Numbered from the stretch's first letter, positions 9,347-20,807 are shown. The stretch is 64,000 nucleotides of DNA from Pseudomonas entomophila (GCF_029193575.1 NZ_JARGCS010000022.1:124001-188000); one strand, 5' to 3'. Made by a program: numbers and translations. Notes: generated by a model from the letters alone, not told the origin.

Positions 9347-11247
9347 GGATGCTCTGCCGTGTCGTTGGGTGGCGTGACCAGGGGCAGGGCGAGGACGAAC
9401 GCGGTGCCGCCACCGGCGGGGTGTTCGACGCTCAGGGTGCCCTTGGCGGCGGTGGCGAGGCTCGCCGACAAGGTCAGGCCCAGGCCCAGGCCATGTTCGC
9501 CCGGTTTGGTGGTGAAGAAGGGTTCGAACAGGTGCTTGCGCGCCTCGGCGTCGATGCCGTGGCCATTGTCACGCACCCGCAGACGGTACTTGTCGCCCTG
9601 CGGCTCGCCCTCGAGCCACAGTTGCGGCAGCGGTTGGGTGGCCATCGCGTCGAGGGCGTTGCCGATCAGGTTGACCAGGATCTGCTCCAGGCGGGTCTGG
9701 TCGATGGCCAGTTGCTGGTCGTCGAAGTGGCTGTGCAGTTGCAAGTGACAGCCGGCGATGCGGTTGCCGAGCACCTGCAAGGTAGCCTCCACCGCCTTGG
9801 CCAGCGAGGCCTGACCGCTGTCGTCGCCGCGCCGGGCGAACGAGCGCAGGCTGGCGGTGATGCGGCCCATGCGGTCGATCAATTCGTTCATGGTGCGCAG
9901 GTTGGTGCTGGCGATTTCCAGCGCGCCGCGCTCGAGGAAGCGCACGGTGTTGCCCGACAGCGTGCGCAGGGCCGCCAGGGGTTGGTTGAGCTCATGGGCG
10001 ATGCTGGTGGACATCTGCCCGATGGCCGCCAGCTTGCCGGCCTGGACCAGCTCGTCCTGGGCGTGGCGCAGGGTCTGCTCGGCATGGCGACGCTCGCGGA
10101 TCTGCCCCTTGAGCCGCTCGTTGCTGGCGCGCAGGTCGGCGGTGCGTTCGGCGATGCGCCGCTCCAGCTGGCTGTTGGCTTCCTCCAGCGCCTCACGCGC
10201 GGCCAGGCGCGTGGCGATCACCTTGCGCCGCTCGTTCCAGGCGATGCCGAGGATCGCCAACAGGGCGAAGGCCACGCCCACCAGAATGCCCTGCACCATG
10301 GATTCGCGGCGCAGGTCCTGCAGCGGGGTGAGCAGGGTGAAGTGCCAGGGCGTGTCGGCCAGGCGCCGGGTCTGGGCCAGGTAGGTGACTTCGTGGGGCT
10401 TGCCCTGGACGGTTTCGGCGTTGGCGGGGAAGGTCAGCTTCTCCACGCCGTCGGCCAGGGTCTCGCGCGCCAGTGGCTCCAGCTCGTTGAGCGGCCACCA
10501 GTAGTACTGCAGGCTGCGGGCGAGGTTTTCCTTGATCTGCGGGGTCAGCGGGCGCACCGACTTGAGCCGCCGCGCCGGATCGCTGGAAAGGATGATGATG
10601 CCGTTCTCGTCGCTGACGAAGGCTTCCAGGCGGGCGCGCTGCCAGCGTTCCTCAAGGGCTTCCAGGCGGACCTTGATCACCGCCACGCCGATGATCTTGC
10701 CGTGCTCCTCCAGGCCGTGGGCCAGGTAGTAGCCGGGCTCGCCGGTGGTGCTGCCGATGCCGTAGAAGCGCCCGGGCTGGCCGCGCACGGCGTCCTGGAA
10801 GTAGGCGCGGAACGAGAGGTCTTCGCCCAGGTAGGAGTCGACGTCGCGCCAGTTGCTGGTGGCTTGAACCCGGCCGGTGGTGTCGAGCACGTAGATCGCC
10901 CGGCTGCGGCTGCGGCGGTTCAGGCCTTCGAGGTATTCGTTGACCGTCTGCCGGGCGCCGCCATCAGGGTCGGTGAGCAGTTGCGAGACGCTGTCTTCCA
11001 GCTCCAGCAGGCTCGGCAGGTAGGTGTACTTGCTGATTTCACTTTCCACCGTGCGCGCGTGCAGCTCGAGCTGGCGCTCGCCGTTCTCGCTCAAGAGACG
11101 GATGCCGTTGGTCTCGCTGACCATGTAGCCGACCAAGCCCAGGCCGACCATCAGCAGGATGATCAGCGGTGGCAGGAACAGTTGGCGGATCAGGCGGGAT
11201 TTCACGGCAGGCTGGGCAGGGAGAAGTAGCGAAGGGTCGCATTTCAT
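9343..11247 (-). CDS. aauS: Sensor histidine kinase AauS
   Basis: A 634-residue DctB-like membrane kinase. One membrane segment (about 22-42) is followed by a periplasmic double-sensor region, a second membrane segment (MVQGILVGVAFALLAILGI) and a coiled-coil linker. The dimerisation domain contains SIAHELNQPLAAL, with the phospho-accepting histidine near residue 418. The ATPase domain shows N, G1 and G2 boxes (NLIGNALDA, DNGHGID, HGLGLGL). The start is the ATG at 11247, and a GTG one codon upstream is an alternative. It senses acidic amino acids in P. putida and is coupled to aauR. A strong 9-bp hairpin separates it from aatP. Confidence 0.9.
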
Positions 11248-11275
11248 CACAGTGGCCTTGTCACCACCAGCGTCC

Positions 11276-11298
11276 GCTGCCCGGTGGGGCCGGGCAGC
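11276..11298 (-). other. Hairpin between aatP and aauS
   Basis: A perfect 9-bp stem, GCTGCCCGG-TGGGG-CCGGGCAGC, lies in the 61-bp gap between the transporter ATPase gene and the kinase gene. No U-run follows on the coding strand, so it is more likely an attenuating or RNA-stabilising element than a full terminator. It could set lower expression of the regulators than of the transporter. Confidence 0.6.
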
Positions 11299-11311
11299 GG
11301 GCTGGCATTGC

Positions 11312-12042
<731 letters not shown>

Positions 12043-12046
<4 letters not shown>

Positions 12047-12714
12047 ACGGTGATCCTTTTTTGCAGGCGCTTGACCAGCCACGAAGCGGTGAAGCTGATG
12101 AGGAAATACACGACACCGGCGAAGATCAGGAACTCATGGGAGCGGCCGATGATGTCGCCGTTGGCACGTGCCGAGTTGAGGAAGTCGACCAGGCCCACGG
12201 TGTAGACCAGCGAGGTATCCTGGAACAGGATGATGCTCTGTTGCAGCAGCAGCGGGGTCATCTTGCGAAACGCCTGGGGCAGGATGATCAGGCGCATGCA
12301 CTGTCCGTAGCTCATGCCCAGGGCCTGGGCGGCGCCCATCTGGCCCTTGGAGATCGACTGCACGCCGGCACGCACGATTTCGCAGAAGTAGGCCGCCTCG
12401 AACATCATGAAGGCCACGACGCAGGAGGTGAATGCCCCCACCGGGGTGTCTTCGCCGGTGATCCAGCGCAGCACGAACGGCACCGCGAGGTAGAACCAGG
12501 TGATCACCAGCAGCAGCGGGATCGAGCGGAAATAGTTGACGTAGGCGCCGGCCACGTTGGACAGCAACGTGTTCGATGACAGGCGCATCAGGGCCAGGAT
12601 GGTACCCAGCACGATACCGCCGACCACGCCCATGACCATCAGTTGCAGGGTCATGACCATGCCGTCCCAGAGGGCGGGCAGGGCGGGGATGATTTCGCTG
12701 AAATCCATGTCCAT
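12043..12714 (-). CDS. aatM: Glutamate/aspartate ABC permease AatM
   Basis: A 223-residue inner-membrane permease of the HisM/GltK family with about five membrane segments. The cytoplasmic EAA loop ([20 protein letters not shown], then LGMSYGQ) contacts the ATPase. The ATG directly follows the TAA of aatQ. MDFSEII two codons later is an equally possible start. It is paired with AatQ to form the heterodimeric channel. Confidence 0.93.
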
Positions 12715-13461
12715 TTACTTGCCCCCCACGGAAATCAGGCCAGGCACCGCGACTTTCTTCTCGACCATGCGCATGAACAGCATCAGGCCCATGTTCAGGG
12801 TGAAGTAGATCAGGGTGGCCAGGGTGAACGCCTCGAACAGGTTGGCGGAGAATTCGGCGGTCTGCTTGGTCTGGGCCAGCAGTTCCATCAGGCCGATCAG
12901 CGACGCCACCGAGGAGTTCTTGAAGACGTTCAGGAATTCGGAGGTGAGCGGCGGGATGATGATCCGGTAGGCCTGGGGCAGCAGCACGTTCAGGTAGATC
13001 TGCGACAGGCTGAAGCCCATCGCGCGCCCGGCCGATTCCTGGCCACGGGGCAGCGCCTGGATGCCGGTGCGCACCTGCTCGCAGACACGTGCGGCGGTGA
13101 ACAGGCCCAGGCAGATGACCACGCTGATCAGCGCCGAGGTGGTCGGGTTGAGGTCTTGCTTGAACCACTCCTGCAGGCCTTCTGGCAGCAGGTCCGGCAC
13201 CAGGAAGTACCAGATGAACAACTGCACCAGCAGTGGCACGTTGCGGAACAATTCGACGTAGGCGGTGGCAATCCCTGACACCAGGCGGTTTGGCACGGTA
13301 CGCATGACGCCGAGCAGCGAGCCCAGCAGCAAGGCGATGATCCAGGCGGAGATGGCGATGGCGATGGTCCAGCCCAGGCCGGTGACATACCAGTCCAGGT
13401 AGATTTCGCTGCCCACGCCGGTGGACTTGAAGAACACGCCCCAGTCCCAGTTGTAATTCAT
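12715..13461 (-). CDS. aatQ: Glutamate/aspartate ABC permease AatQ
   Basis: A 248-residue inner-membrane permease of the GltJ/HisQ family. A soluble N-terminus (MNYNWDWGVFFKSTGVG) precedes several hydrophobic segments. The EAA loop is CEQVRTGIQALPRGQESAGR followed by AMGFSLSQIYLNVLLPQA. It is encoded between the binding protein and AatM. The 135-bp gap on the aatJ side holds two strong hairpins, a usual device for expressing the binding protein above the permeases. Confidence 0.93.
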   Translation of the reverse strand: MNYNWDWGVFFKSTGVGSEIYLDWYVTGLGWTIAIAISAWIIALLLGSLLGVMRTVPNRLVSGIATAYVELFRNVPLLVQLFIWYFLVPDLLPEGLQEWFKQDLNPTTSALISVVICLGLFTAARVCEQVRTGIQALPRGQESAGRAMGFSLSQIYLNVLLPQAYRIIIPPLTSEFLNVFKNSSVASLIGLMELLAQTKQTAEFSANLFEAFTLATLIYFTLNMGLMLFMRMVEKKVAVPGLISVGGK

Positions 13462-13506
13462 CGGGATTTCCCCTCAGACGGTTGTTTCACGGGCACCTTC
13501 GAGCAT

Positions 13507-13585
13507 CCGAGGGCGGCGGGCGCCCTCGGAGGTAAAGGTTAGACACTAACGGGTGGCCCGCGCGGTTAATTCATGTGCGGGCCAC
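13507..13585 (-). other. Two hairpins between aatJ and aatQ
   Basis: Two inverted repeats are exact: CCGAGGGCG-GCGGG-CGCCCTCGG (13507-13529) and GTGGCCCGC with GCGGGCCAC across a 15-nt loop (13553-13585). They occupy the gap after the binding-protein gene. They probably stabilise the upstream mRNA and limit read-through into the permeases. Confidence 0.65.
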
Positions 13586-13596
13586 GATCTGGGAGA

Positions 13597-14517
13597 TCAG
13601 GACGCTTTTTCGTCCGCGGCCTTGTCGGTTGGCTCGGCGATCAGCTTCTTCAGTTCGTCGCTCATCGGGAACTGCAGGTTCAGGCCTTTCGGTGGGATCG
13701 GCTGCTGGAACCACTTGTCGTAGATCTTGTTGATTTCGCCCGACTTGTAGAGCGAGACGATGGCGGCGTCGACGGCTTTCTTGAACGCCGGGTCATCCTT
13801 GCGAACCATGCAGCCGTAGATCTCGTAGGACTGCGGGGTGCCGGTGATGACCCAGTCGGTCGGTTTCTTGGCCTTGGCCATTTCACCGGCGAGCAGGGCG
13901 TCGTCCATCATGAAGGCCACGGCGCGGCCGCTTTCGAGCATGTTGAAGGCTTCGCCGTGATCTTTCGCGGAGATCACGTTCATCTTCATCTGCTTGTCGG
14001 CGTTCATCGCCTTGAGGATGCGCTCGGAGGTGGTGCCAGCGGTGGTCACGACGTTCTTGCCGGCCAGGTCCGGGAAGTCCTTGTAGGAGGGTTGACCGTC
14101 CTTGACCTTGGTCAGCAGGCGGGTGCCGACTTCGAAGATGCCGACGGAGAAGCTGACTTGCTGCTGGCGCTCGACGTTGTTGGTGGTGGAGCCGCATTCC
14201 ACGTCGACGGTTCCGTTCTGCACCAGCGGGATGCGGGTCTGGGAGGTGACCAGGTTGTACTTGACGTTCAGGTTGGGAACGTTGAGCTCTTTCTTCAGGT
14301 GCTCGACGATGGCCTGCTGGATGTCATGGGAATAGCCGACAGGGGTGGAACCACCGGCCAGGTAGGAAAACGGAATGGAGGAGTCACGGTGGCCCAAGGT
14401 AATGGAACCGGAATCCTTGATCTTCTTCAGGGTGCCGGTCAGCTCCTCGGCCATGGCTGGGGAAGCGATGACGGCGGCTGCGATGGCGGCGCCCAACAGA
14501 TGACGAACGATACGCAT
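13597..14517 (-). CDS. aatJ: Glutamate/aspartate periplasmic binding protein AatJ
   Basis: A 306-residue solute-binding protein of family 3. A signal peptide (MRIVRHLLGAAIAAAVIASP, cleavage after AMA at about residue 23) sends it to the periplasm, where it delivers acidic amino acids to AatQM. Family motifs include the LKKIKDSGSITLGHRDSSIP opening, PVGYSHDI and GSTTNNVERQQQVSFS. The start at 14517 follows GAGGAAA. A longer frame from 14613 has no signal peptide and crosses the leader. The leader has an A-rich AACAA stretch just before the ribosome binding site, possibly a Crc/Hfq target. It is the first gene of aatJQMP, behind a sigma-54 promoter. Confidence 0.95.
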   Translation of the reverse strand: MRIVRHLLGAAIAAAVIASPAMAEELTGTLKKIKDSGSITLGHRDSSIPFSYLAGGSTPVGYSHDIQQAIVEHLKKELNVPNLNVKYNLVTSQTRIPLVQNGTVDVECGSTTNNVERQQQVSFSVGIFEVGTRLLTKVKDGQPSYKDFPDLAGKNVVTTAGTTSERILKAMNADKQMKMNVISAKDHGEAFNMLESGRAVAFMMDDALLAGEMAKAKKPTDWVITGTPQSYEIYGCMVRKDDPAFKKAVDAAIVSLYKSGEINKIYDKWFQQPIPPKGLNLQFPMSDELKKLIAEPTDKAADEKAS

Positions 14518-14620
14518 CAAATTTTCCTCGACGTTTGTTTTTTTTATGGAGCCGTTGGCGGACTCTTCGTTCAACGAACACAACGTGAAGCGGTGTGTGC
14601 ATTCGGCTACCAAGTGTAGA

Positions 14621-14636
14621 GCATGACTCGTGCCAA
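14621..14636 (-). promoter_or_regulatory. Sigma-54 (-24/-12) promoter of aatJQMP
   Basis: On the minus strand TTGGCACGAGTCATGC has GG and GC separated by exactly 10 nt and the TGGCAC -24 core, a good RpoN promoter. Transcription would begin about 90 nt before the aatJ start. The nearby regulator AauR is a sigma-54 activator, which supports the call. Confidence 0.85.
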
Positions 14637-14743
14637 GCCCTGGCTCAGATCATAACGCCTTGAAAATACGGCGAATTAATATTTTATGACGTATTTTTAC
14701 AGAGAGTGTTCGTGCGGGTTTCCGAACGGGTGGAATGGGTCCG

Positions 14744-14757
14744 TTCGGAAATCCGAA
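14744..14757. promoter_or_regulatory. AauR upstream activating site
   Basis: TTCGG-AAAT-CCGAA matches exactly the TTCGG-N4-CCGAA inverted repeat I recall as the AauR operator. It lies about 110-120 bp upstream of the -24 element, an enhancer-like position. A larger inverted repeat, TTTCCGAACGG (14719-14729) and CCGTTCGGAAA (14741-14751), overlaps it and may mark a second half-site. Confidence 0.75.
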
Positions 14758-14801
14758 TGGGTTTAGGTCGGGGCGTAACACGTTTTTTCCTGACGAAAAG
14801 C

Positions 14802-14856
14802 ATCGCGGGGCAAGCCCGCTCCTACCATCCCGGTAGGAGCGGGCTTGCCCCGCGAT
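14802..14856. repeat. Perfect REP palindrome
   Basis: Two REP units form a perfect inverted repeat with 25-bp arms (14802-14826 and 14832-14856) and a 5-bp centre. The arms begin ATCGCGGGGCAAGCCCGC. It lies just past the end of glpD, between the glp genes and the aat control region. It would fold very strongly in RNA and may stop or protect the glpD transcript. Confidence 0.9.
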
Positions 14857-14875
14857 TGCGTCTTAGCGTTCGAAC

Positions 14876-16420
14876 TCAGGCCGCGCGCACCCGCGCTCGA
14901 TTGACTTCGGCGCTCTGCAAGTAATCCACCAGCGCTTGCTGCTCCACCGCGCTGGTGAACAGCCCCAGTTTGGTCCGGCGCCACAGGATGTCGTCGGCAC
15001 CCACCGCCCACTCTTCGCCACACAGGTAGTCCACCTCACGGCTGAACAACCCGCCACCGATGGCCTGACCCAGGTCTTCCGGGCCTTGCACGCCTTCGAG
15101 CAGGCGCCACACGCGGCTGCCGTAGGTCACGGCCCAGCGCTTGGCGATCTCTACTGGCAGCCAGCCGTAACGGGCCAGTACGGCGTCCACCAGGGCTTGC
15201 ACGCTGGTCATGCTCTCGCCGCCCGGCAGTGGAGCGCTTGCGGTCCAGCTGCCACGCATCTGGGTGAAGTACGGCTTGAGCTCGTCCATGGCCGACTCGG
15301 CCAGCTTGCGGTAGGTCGTCAGCTTGCCGCCGAACACCGACAGCAGCGGCGCCTGGCCCTCGCTGGCGGACAGCGCCAGGGTGTAGTCGCGGGTCACCGC
15401 CGAGGGGTTGTCGGACTCGTCGTTGCACAGCGGGCGCACGCCGGAATAGGTGTGCAGGATGTCGCTGCGGCCCAGTTGGTGGTTGAAGTGTTCGTTGACC
15501 ACCTTCAGCAGGTAGTCGGTCTCGGTTTCGGTGATCGCCACCTTGGCCGGGTCGCCGCTGTATTCGCGGTCGGTGGTGCCGATCAGGGTGAAGCGGTCCA
15601 GGTAAGGGATGGCGAAGACGATGCGCTGGTCCTCGTTCTGCAGGATGTAGGCATGTTCGCCTTCGTACAGGCGCGGCACGATCAGGTGGCTGCCCTGGAT
15701 CAGGCGAATACCGTAGGGCGCGTCGAGCTTGAGGTCATCCTTGATGAAGCTGGCGACCCAGGGGCCGGCGGCATTGACCAGGGCACGGGCGCGGATGGTT
15801 TGCAGGCTGCCGTCGGCATGCTGCAGTTCGACTTCCCAGGCGCCGTCGACACGCTCGGCGCGCAGGCAGCGGGTGCGGGTGTGGATGTGCGCACCTTTTT
15901 CACGGGCCGACATGGCGTTGAGCACCACCAGGCGGGCGTCGTCGACCGCGCAGTCAGCGTATTCGAAACCGCGCGTGATGGCCGGCTTGAGCGGGTTGCC
16001 CGGGCCGAAGCGCAGGCTGCGCGAGGCGCCCAGGCGCTTGCGCTTGCCCAGGTGGTCGTAGAGGAACAGGCCGGCGCGGATCATCCACGCCGGGCGCAGG
16101 TGCGGGCGGTGCGGCAGGACGAAACGCATCGGCTTGACGATGTGCGGTGCCTTGGCGAGCAGCACTTCGCGCTCGGCGAGGGCTTCGCGCACCAGGCGGA
16201 ATTCGTAGTGTTCCAGGTAGCGCAAGCCGCCGTGGATCAGCTTGCTGCTGGCCGAGGAGGTGTGTTGGGCCAGGTCATCCTTTTCACAAAGGAACACCTT
16301 CAAGCCACGCCCGGCAGCGTCGGCGGCGATGCCGACGCCATTGATGCCGCCGCCAATCACGGCGAGGTCATAGCAATCGGCGAGGGGCGGCTGGGGCTGG
16401 ATGGGCTGGGACACGGGCAA
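14876..16420 (-). CDS. glpD: Aerobic glycerol-3-phosphate dehydrogenase
   Basis: A 514-residue FAD enzyme that oxidises glycerol-3-phosphate to dihydroxyacetone phosphate at the inner membrane and passes electrons to quinone. The N-terminal dinucleotide fold DLAVIGGGINGVGIAADAAG (about 18-37) binds FAD. SSKLIHGGLRYLEHYEFRL and the C-terminal FGGKLTTYR are typical of GlpD. The length equals the family norm. It lies downstream of glpR on the same strand but has its own 264-bp leader with a GlpR-like operator 41 bp before the start. A perfect REP palindrome follows. Confidence 0.96.
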   Translation of the reverse strand: MPVSQPIQPQPPLADCYDLAVIGGGINGVGIAADAAGRGLKVFLCEKDDLAQHTSSASSKLIHGGLRYLEHYEFRLVREALAEREVLLAKAPHIVKPMRFVLPHRPHLRPAWMIRAGLFLYDHLGKRKRLGASRSLRFGPGNPLKPAITRGFEYADCAVDDARLVVLNAMSAREKGAHIHTRTRCLRAERVDGAWEVELQHADGSLQTIRARALVNAAGPWVASFIKDDLKLDAPYGIRLIQGSHLIVPRLYEGEHAYILQNEDQRIVFAIPYLDRFTLIGTTDREYSGDPAKVAITETETDYLLKVVNEHFNHQLGRSDILHTYSGVRPLCNDESDNPSAVTRDYTLALSASEGQAPLLSVFGGKLTTYRKLAESAMDELKPYFTQMRGSWTASAPLPGGESMTSVQALVDAVLARYGWLPVEIAKRWAVTYGSRVWRLLEGVQGPEDLGQAIGGGLFSREVDYLCGEEWAVGADDILWRRTKLGLFTSAVEQQALVDYLQSAEVNRARVRAA

Positions 16421-16460
16421 GGCCTCCTGGGGCGGTTCACAGCGAATGTGAACATCAATG

Positions 16461-16472
16461 TTCGTTTGCGAA
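16461..16472. promoter_or_regulatory. GlpR-type operator upstream of glpD
   Basis: TTCG-TTTG-CGAA has the same TTCG-N4-CGAA form as the site upstream of glpF. It lies 41 bp before glpD. Next to it is GAACAT-CA-ATGTTC (16450-16463). GAACAT occurs twice more as a direct repeat at 16544-16559. Together they suggest several GlpR sites. The assignment follows from glpR being adjacent. Confidence 0.65.
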
Positions 16473-16571
16473 AATGTTAGCGCAATGGAAAGGCGCTCGC
16501 CAGTCAGTCCTTATAGAAAAAGCTGATCAGATGACAAGAAAATGAACATTAACGAACATAAAGGCGTTCGC

Positions 16572-16663
16572 TGCAGGAGCGGGCTTGCCCCGCGATGGCG
16601 TCATTGCAGACGAGATCGGTTGGCGGTGCGGGCTTCATCGCGGTGCAAGCCCGCTCCACAGGG
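16572..16663. repeat. Inverted REP pair upstream of glpD
   Basis: GGAGCGGGCTTGCCCCGCGA on the left and TCATCGCGGTGCAAGCCCGC on the right form a spaced BIME-like pair. It lies between the end of glpR and the glpD operators. Confidence 0.8.
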
Positions 16664-16683
16664 AGGCGGTGTTTCGGAGAGGG

Positions 16684-17439
16684 TCAAACCACTTCGAGAC
16701 GAATCTTGTGCTGGTTCAGCAACTGGGTCAGTGCCGGTGTCGGCGCCAGGTCGGTCACCAGGCAATCGATCAGGCTGATCGACCCCAGGCGCACCATGGC
16801 ATTGCGGCCGAACTTGCTGGAGTCGGCGGCGAGGATCACCTGCCGGGCATTGGCGATGATCGCCTGGGACACCCGCACTTCCTGGTAATCGAAGTCCAGC
16901 AGGCTGCCGTCTTCGTCGATGCCGCTGATGCCGACCACGGCGAAGTCCACCTTGAACTGAGTGATGAAGTCGACACTGGCCTGGCCGACCACGCCGCCAT
17001 CGCGGCGCACGGTGCCGCCGGCCACCAGCACCTCGAAGTCATCCTTGGCACCGAGGATCGACGCCACGTGCAGGTTATTGGTGATGACCTTCAGGTGATT
17101 ATGGTTGAGCAGGGCACGGGCGATGGATTCGGTGGTGGTGCCGATATTGATGAACAGCGAGGCATGGTCGGGAATCTGCCGCGCCACGGCTTCGGCGATG
17201 CGCTGCTTCTCGTCGCGCATCTGGTCGGCGCGCATGGCATAAGCGGTATTTTCGATGCTCGAGTCGTAAGCCGCGCCACCATGGTAGCGGCGCAGCAGGT
17301 TGACCTCCGCCAACTGGTTGATGTCGCGGCGGATGGTCTGGGGAGTGACGACGAACAGGTGCGCCATTTCTTCGATACTGACGTAACCGCGCTCGCGCAC
17401 CAGTTCGAGGATTTGTTGTTGGCGGGGAGGCAGATTCAT
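16684..17439 (-). CDS. glpR: DeoR-family glycerol-3-phosphate regulon repressor
   Basis: A 251-residue DeoR-type repressor. The N-terminal helix-turn-helix is [20 protein letters not shown] followed by [13 protein letters not shown]. The sugar-phosphate-binding domain has [14 protein letters not shown] and the C-terminal [10 protein letters not shown] motif. It represses glycerol uptake and catabolism until glycerol-3-phosphate binds. The start is the ATG at 17439. The longer frame from 17595 reads through intergenic sequence with no family similarity. It sits between glpK and glpD. TTCG-N4-CGAA sites upstream of glpD and glpF are its likely targets. Confidence 0.94.
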   Translation of the reverse strand: MNLPPRQQQILELVRERGYVSIEEMAHLFVVTPQTIRRDINQLAEVNLLRRYHGGAAYDSSIENTAYAMRADQMRDEKQRIAEAVARQIPDHASLFINIGTTTESIARALLNHNHLKVITNNLHVASILGAKDDFEVLVAGGTVRRDGGVVGQASVDFITQFKVDFAVVGISGIDEDGSLLDFDYQEVRVSQAIIANARQVILAADSSKFGRNAMVRLGSISLIDCLVTDLAPTPALTQLLNQHKIRLEVV

Positions 17440-17591
17440 GGGCGGTCCTTCGGGGCTGCCGGACAAATGCTGCAATGATGCCGTAGGAAGGAGGTCAGGG
17501 CCAGTGTGGGGTACAGGTACAGCGCATTCCTGAACACGGCGCTGCACCCGCAGGCGCGGGCGGCCCCGTTGCAGGGCCAGCCCTGTTGCCA

Positions 17592-19118
<1,527 letters not shown>

Positions 19119-19131
19119 TCAGGGCCGGAGG

Positions 19132-19983
19132 TCAGGAGACTTGGGTGTCGCCCTGGGCATTATCGTTGCCTTGTGCCTGGGTGGTATGCGCACTCGGCAG
19201 GTTGCGGGCGATCAGCCCGCGGTACAGGGCCGCGCCCAGGCAGGCACCGAGGATCGGTGCGAACACCGGCACCAGGAAATACGGAATGTCACGTCCGCCA
19301 GTGAAGGCGATTTCGCCCCAGCCGGCCAGGAAAGTCATCAGCTTTGGCCCGAAATCGCGCGCCGGGTTCATCGCAAAGCCGGTGAGTGGGCCCATCGCGC
19401 TGCCGATCACCGCGATCAGCAGGCCGATCAGCAGCGGCGCGGTGGCGCCGCGCGGCAGGCCGTTGTCGTCGTCGGTCAGGGCCATGATCACCGCCATCAG
19501 GATGGTGGTAATGATCACCTCGACCAGGAAAGCCTGGCCGACCGACAGCGCCGGGTGCGGGTAAGTGGAGAACACCGAGGCCAGCTCCAGGCTGGCCTGG
19601 CTGCCACGGACCATCGCGTGGGCCTGTTCGAAATCGAAGAACAGCGTGCTGTACAGGGTGTAGACCAGCGCCGCGCCGCAGAACGCGCCGCACACTTGGG
19701 CGAGAATATAGAAAGGCAGCTTGCGTTTGTCGAAGCCGCCGAACAGGGTGAGGGCGATGCTCACTGCGGGGTTCAGGTGCGCCCCGGACACGCCGGCACT
19801 CAGGTAGATCGCCATGCTCACGCCGACGCCCCAGATGATGCTGATTTCCCACAGGCCGAAGCTGGCGCCTGCGACCTTGAGCGCGGCGACGCAGCCGGTG
19901 CCGAAGAAGATCAATAACGCGGTCCCGAGAAACTCGGCCATGCATTGGCCGGAAAGCGTGGGTTGTCTTGCAGCATTCGTCAT
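19132..19983 (-). CDS. glpF: Glycerol uptake facilitator (aquaglyceroporin)
   Basis: A 283-residue MIP-family channel of the inner membrane with six membrane segments. The two pore half-helices carry NPA signatures (SGAHLNPAVS and GFAMNPARDFGP). The second is followed by D, typical of glycerol-conducting members. The start at 19983 follows GAGGT. The longer frame from 20061 lacks similarity. Its leader carries a Crc/Hfq-type CA motif next to the ribosome binding site and a GlpR-like operator further up, so both repression by GlpR and catabolite control are likely. It is the first gene of the glpFK unit. Confidence 0.95.
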   Translation of the reverse strand: MTNAARQPTLSGQCMAEFLGTALLIFFGTGCVAALKVAGASFGLWEISIIWGVGVSMAIYLSAGVSGAHLNPAVSIALTLFGGFDKRKLPFYILAQVCGAFCGAALVYTLYSTLFFDFEQAHAMVRGSQASLELASVFSTYPHPALSVGQAFLVEVIITTILMAVIMALTDDDNGLPRGATAPLLIGLLIAVIGSAMGPLTGFAMNPARDFGPKLMTFLAGWGEIAFTGGRDIPYFLVPVFAPILGACLGAALYRGLIARNLPSAHTTQAQGNDNAQGDTQVS

Positions 19984-19995
19984 GAATGACCTCGG

Positions 19996-20006
19996 TTCTT
20001 GTTGTT
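19996..20006 (-). promoter_or_regulatory. Crc/Hfq catabolite repression motif in glpF leader
   Basis: The mRNA reads AACAACAAGAA, matching the AAnAAnAAnAA pattern bound by Hfq with Crc in Pseudomonas. It lies 13 nt before the ATG and abuts the GAGG ribosome binding site, where binding would block translation. Confidence 0.7.
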
Positions 20007-20101
20007 GTGAGGCGCTGGGCGCTCGGCGGCAACACGTGCTGTCCATCCCCATGAACAGCACTCGGAGTTAAGCGTCATGCACCTTTTCTGTGCATGGCTT
20101 A

Positions 20102-20113
20102 TTCGTAAACGAA
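20102..20113. promoter_or_regulatory. GlpR-type operator upstream of glpF
   Basis: TTCGT-AA-ACGAA is a perfect palindrome sharing the TTCG-N4-CGAA form with the glpD site. It is about 120 bp upstream of the glpF start. The operator is inferred from its recurrence at both glp promoters. Confidence 0.65.
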
Positions 20114-20288
20114 AAAATATAGACAAGAAACGCGGATGTCAAAGGTCGAAACTGAACCTTCAGCCACATTCTGACCGGCCATTTCCAGCCACGGCGATCG
20201 CCTGTTTTCCACCCCTTCGCCGCTTGCTGGCCGCCCCCTGGGATTTCCCCTAAAGTAGCGCCCGAGCCGTTATCGACCGGAGCCTTAC

Positions 20289-20759
20289 ATGACCCCCGCA
20301 CTGGACTTGCTGAAGAAGGCACGCGCCGAGCACCGCGTGCACAGCTACGAACACGACCCCAAGACTGCTTCCTATGGCCTGGAGGCGGCGGAGAAACTTG
20401 GGCTCGACCCGCAGCAGGTGTTCAAGACCCTGCTGGCGAGCAGTGAGAAGGGCGAATTGCTGGTGGCGGTGGTGCCGGTGGTCGGCACCCTGGACCTCAA
20501 GGCCCTGGCCCAGGCGGCGGGGGTTAAGAAGTGCGAGATGGCCGATCCGGCGGCGGCACAGCGCGCTACGGGGTACCTGGTGGGAGGGATCAGCCCGTTG
20601 GGCCAGAAGAAGCGCCTGCGCACCTTCATCGATGAGTCGGCGCAGCAGTTCGGCAGCATTCATGTCAGCGCCGGACGGCGTGGGTTGGAGGTGGAACTGG
20701 CGGCGGCGGTATTGGCCGAGCATACCCAGGGCAAGTTCGCCAATATCGGGCGGGGTTGA
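20289..20759 (+). CDS. ybaK: Cys-tRNA(Pro)/Cys-tRNA(Cys) deacylase YbaK
   Basis: A 156-residue YbaK/EbsC editing protein that hydrolyses mischarged Cys-tRNA(Pro) in trans. The family core is visible in HSYEHDPKTASYGLEAAEKL, the conserved Lys in VFKTLLA, and GGISPLGQKKRLRTFID. GGAG precedes the ATG. It is transcribed away from glpF across a 305-bp shared control region and converges with the ABC ATPase gene. Length is normal. Confidence 0.93.
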   Translation: MTPALDLLKKARAEHRVHSYEHDPKTASYGLEAAEKLGLDPQQVFKTLLASSEKGELLVAVVPVVGTLDLKALAQAAGVKKCEMADPAAAQRATGYLVGGISPLGQKKRLRTFIDESAQQFGSIHVSAGRRGLEVELAAAVLAEHTQGKFANIGRG

Positions 20760-20807
20760 TGAGTCCAGGTGTCGATTGCGGGGCCGCATAGCAGCCCCGA
20801 GGGTGCG

